Source of the DNA: Burkholderiales bacterium
Lineage (GTDB): Bacteria > Pseudomonadota > Gammaproteobacteria > Burkholderiales > Burkholderiaceae
Assembly: GCA_947371645.1 (NCBI GenBank)
Contig: CANBQJ010000179.1
Location: forward strand, 1 to 7,545
DNA length: 7,545 nt
Direction of reading: 5' to 3'
Shown: positions 6,584-7,545 of the stretch, in pieces
How the letters are laid out: every line of letters starts with the position of its first letter
How positions within the stretch are numbered: position 1 is the first letter of the stretch
The notes under the pieces: model-generated
What the model saw: the letters and a program-made list of their open reading frames with translations, nothing else
The model's database searches: none
Told to the model about the DNA's origin: nothing
Made by a program: the position numbers and the translations under genes

Positions 6584-7545
6584 ATGTCCACACCCTCAGG
6601 CCGACAGGCCGCCATGCCCTTCATCATGGTGACGGTGCTGCTCGACATGATGTCGATCGGCATCATCGCGCCGGTGCTGCCCAAGCTGATCGGCAGCTTC
6701 ATGGACTCGGGTGCGGGCACGTCAATGGGCTATGGCCTGGCTCAGGCGGCCTTTGCCATCGCGCAGTTCTTCAGCGCGCCCATCCTGGGGGCACTGTCCG
6801 ATCAGCATGGCCGTCGGCCTGTGCTGCTGCTGGGCCTGCTGGGCATGGCCGTGAACTTCTTCGTCACGGCCCTGGCCACCGAGTTCTGGATGCTGTTGGC
6901 CGTGCGCGTGATGGGCGGCACCGTCTGCGCCAACATCGCCGTGGCCAATGCCTATGTGGCCGACATCACCCAGCCCAAGGACCGCGCCAAGAACTACGGC
7001 CTGCTGGGGGCGATGTTCGGCCTGGGCTTCATCCTGGGGCCCGTGCTGGGCGGCCTGCTGGGTGAGCACAATGTGCACTGGCCCTTCTTCCTGGCCGGCA
7101 GCCTGTGCCTGGTGAACTGCGTGTACGGCTACTTCGTGTTGCCTGAATCGCTGCCGCAAGAGCGCCGTCGCCAGTTCGAGCTGCGCCGCACCAACCCCTT
7201 CAGCGCGCTGGCCCGCCTGCGTGAGCTCAAGGGCGTGGAGACGCTCATGTGGATCATGGGCTTGTCCATCCTGGCGCAGTTCTGCCTGCACACCAGCTGG
7301 TTCCTCTACACCGAGTTCAAGTTTGGCTGGACGCCGCGTGACAACGGCCTGTCGCTGTTTGCCGTGGGCATGATGGCCGTGCTGGTGCAGGGCGGCCTGC
7401 TGCGCCAGGTGCAAAAGCGCGTGCCGCTGCACCTGATCGTGCGCATCGGGCTGGTGTCGTCCACCATCGCCTTCTTCGCCTGGGGTGCTGTGCCTGAGGG
7501 GTGGATGATGTACGTGGTCATCGTTGCCAACGTGTTTGGCTACAT
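6584..7545 (+). CDS. MFS transporter, TCR/TetA-like drug:H+ antiporter, 5' part (3' end outside window)
   Basis: The first 320 residues of a major facilitator protein are present; the frame runs off the window with no stop. Hydrophobic segments suggest about ten of twelve helices in the inner membrane. The sequence resembles the tetracycline-antiporter (TCR/Tet) group: helix 1 has LLDMMSIGIIAPVLPKL (19-35) with Asp21 placed like the essential Asp15 of TetA. Motif A is GALSDQHGRRPVLLLG (69-84) in the helix 2-3 loop. RVMGGTVCANIAVANAYVADIT (108-129) matches motif B through helix 4. Antiporter motif C is GLGFILGPVLGGLLG (146-160). A charged central loop (188-216) separates the two halves. The substrate cannot be told; many chromosomal relatives are not tetracycline pumps. 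The ATG at 6584 has no Shine-Dalgarno; ATG 6614 (residue 11) is an alternative that keeps helix 1 intact. No tetR-like regulator is visible next to it. Confidence 0.88.
   Translation, partial: MSTPSGRQAAMPFIMVTVLLDMMSIGIIAPVLPKLIGSFMDSGAGTSMGYGLAQAAFAIAQFFSAPILGALSDQHGRRPVLLLGLLGMAVNFFVTALATEFWMLLAVRVMGGTVCANIAVANAYVADITQPKDRAKNYGLLGAMFGLGFILGPVLGGLLGEHNVHWPFFLAGSLCLVNCVYGYFVLPESLPQERRRQFELRRTNPFSALARLRELKGVETLMWIMGLSILAQFCLHTSWFLYTEFKFGWTPRDNGLSLFAVGMMAVLVQGGLLRQVQKRVPLHLIVRIGLVSSTIAFFAWGAVPEGWMMYVVIVANVFGY

Noticed and set aside
6722..7432. Antisense frame (236 codons) opposite the transporter
   Set aside because: His/Gln-rich shadow of a membrane protein gene, with no domain or ribosome site.

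Overview
The window is a compact, high-GC stretch of bacterial chromosome. Gene content, gene order and codon use point to a betaproteobacterium, most likely of the order Burkholderiales (Comamonadaceae/Leptothrix-Aquabacterium type). That placement comes from how the proteins look, not from any search. Nearly all of the DNA is coding. No stretch longer than about 170 bases lacks a gene, and I see no tRNA, rRNA, CRISPR array, insertion sequence or prophage gene.

Layout. Bases 1-678 hold the 3' half of rimO (ribosomal protein S12 methylthiotransferase). After 20 bases comes metC (cystathionine beta-lyase, 699-1898). On the minus strand, abutting metC stop to stop with no base between, is a gene of the PF10118/COG3687 'predicted metal-dependent hydrolase' family (1899-2792). 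Upstream of it on the same strand is smpB (2964-3428), the tmRNA partner protein. Divergent from smpB across 53 bases is the pair ratA-rnfH (3482-4319), whose two frames overlap by 14 bases. Convergent with rnfH is a secreted or periplasmic DUF4124 protein (4336-4884). Divergent from that, over 139 bases, is guaB (IMP dehydrogenase, 5024-6496), followed by two hairpins, the second a textbook intrinsic terminator. The window ends inside a TetA-like major facilitator drug antiporter (6584 to the edge).

How the genes relate. Three loci concern the ribosome: rimO modifies protein S12, SmpB rescues stalled ribosomes, and RatA is known in E. coli to block 70S assembly. The smpB / ratA-rnfH divergent block is conserved in many proteobacteria. 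metC (methionine synthesis) and guaB (guanine nucleotide synthesis) are housekeeping metabolism. The DUF4124 protein and the transporter are envelope proteins.

The window is mostly ordinary core genome, and I did not find a clear new multi-gene system. The most interesting observation is that the 'metal-dependent hydrolase' carries a full ferritin-like di-iron ligand pattern, with an extra histidine spaced as in the N-oxygenase AurF. This suggests an oxygenase or oxidase rather than a hydrolase. A second point is that the transporter's start codon lies only 10 bases after the guaB terminator, leaving no obvious place for its promoter.
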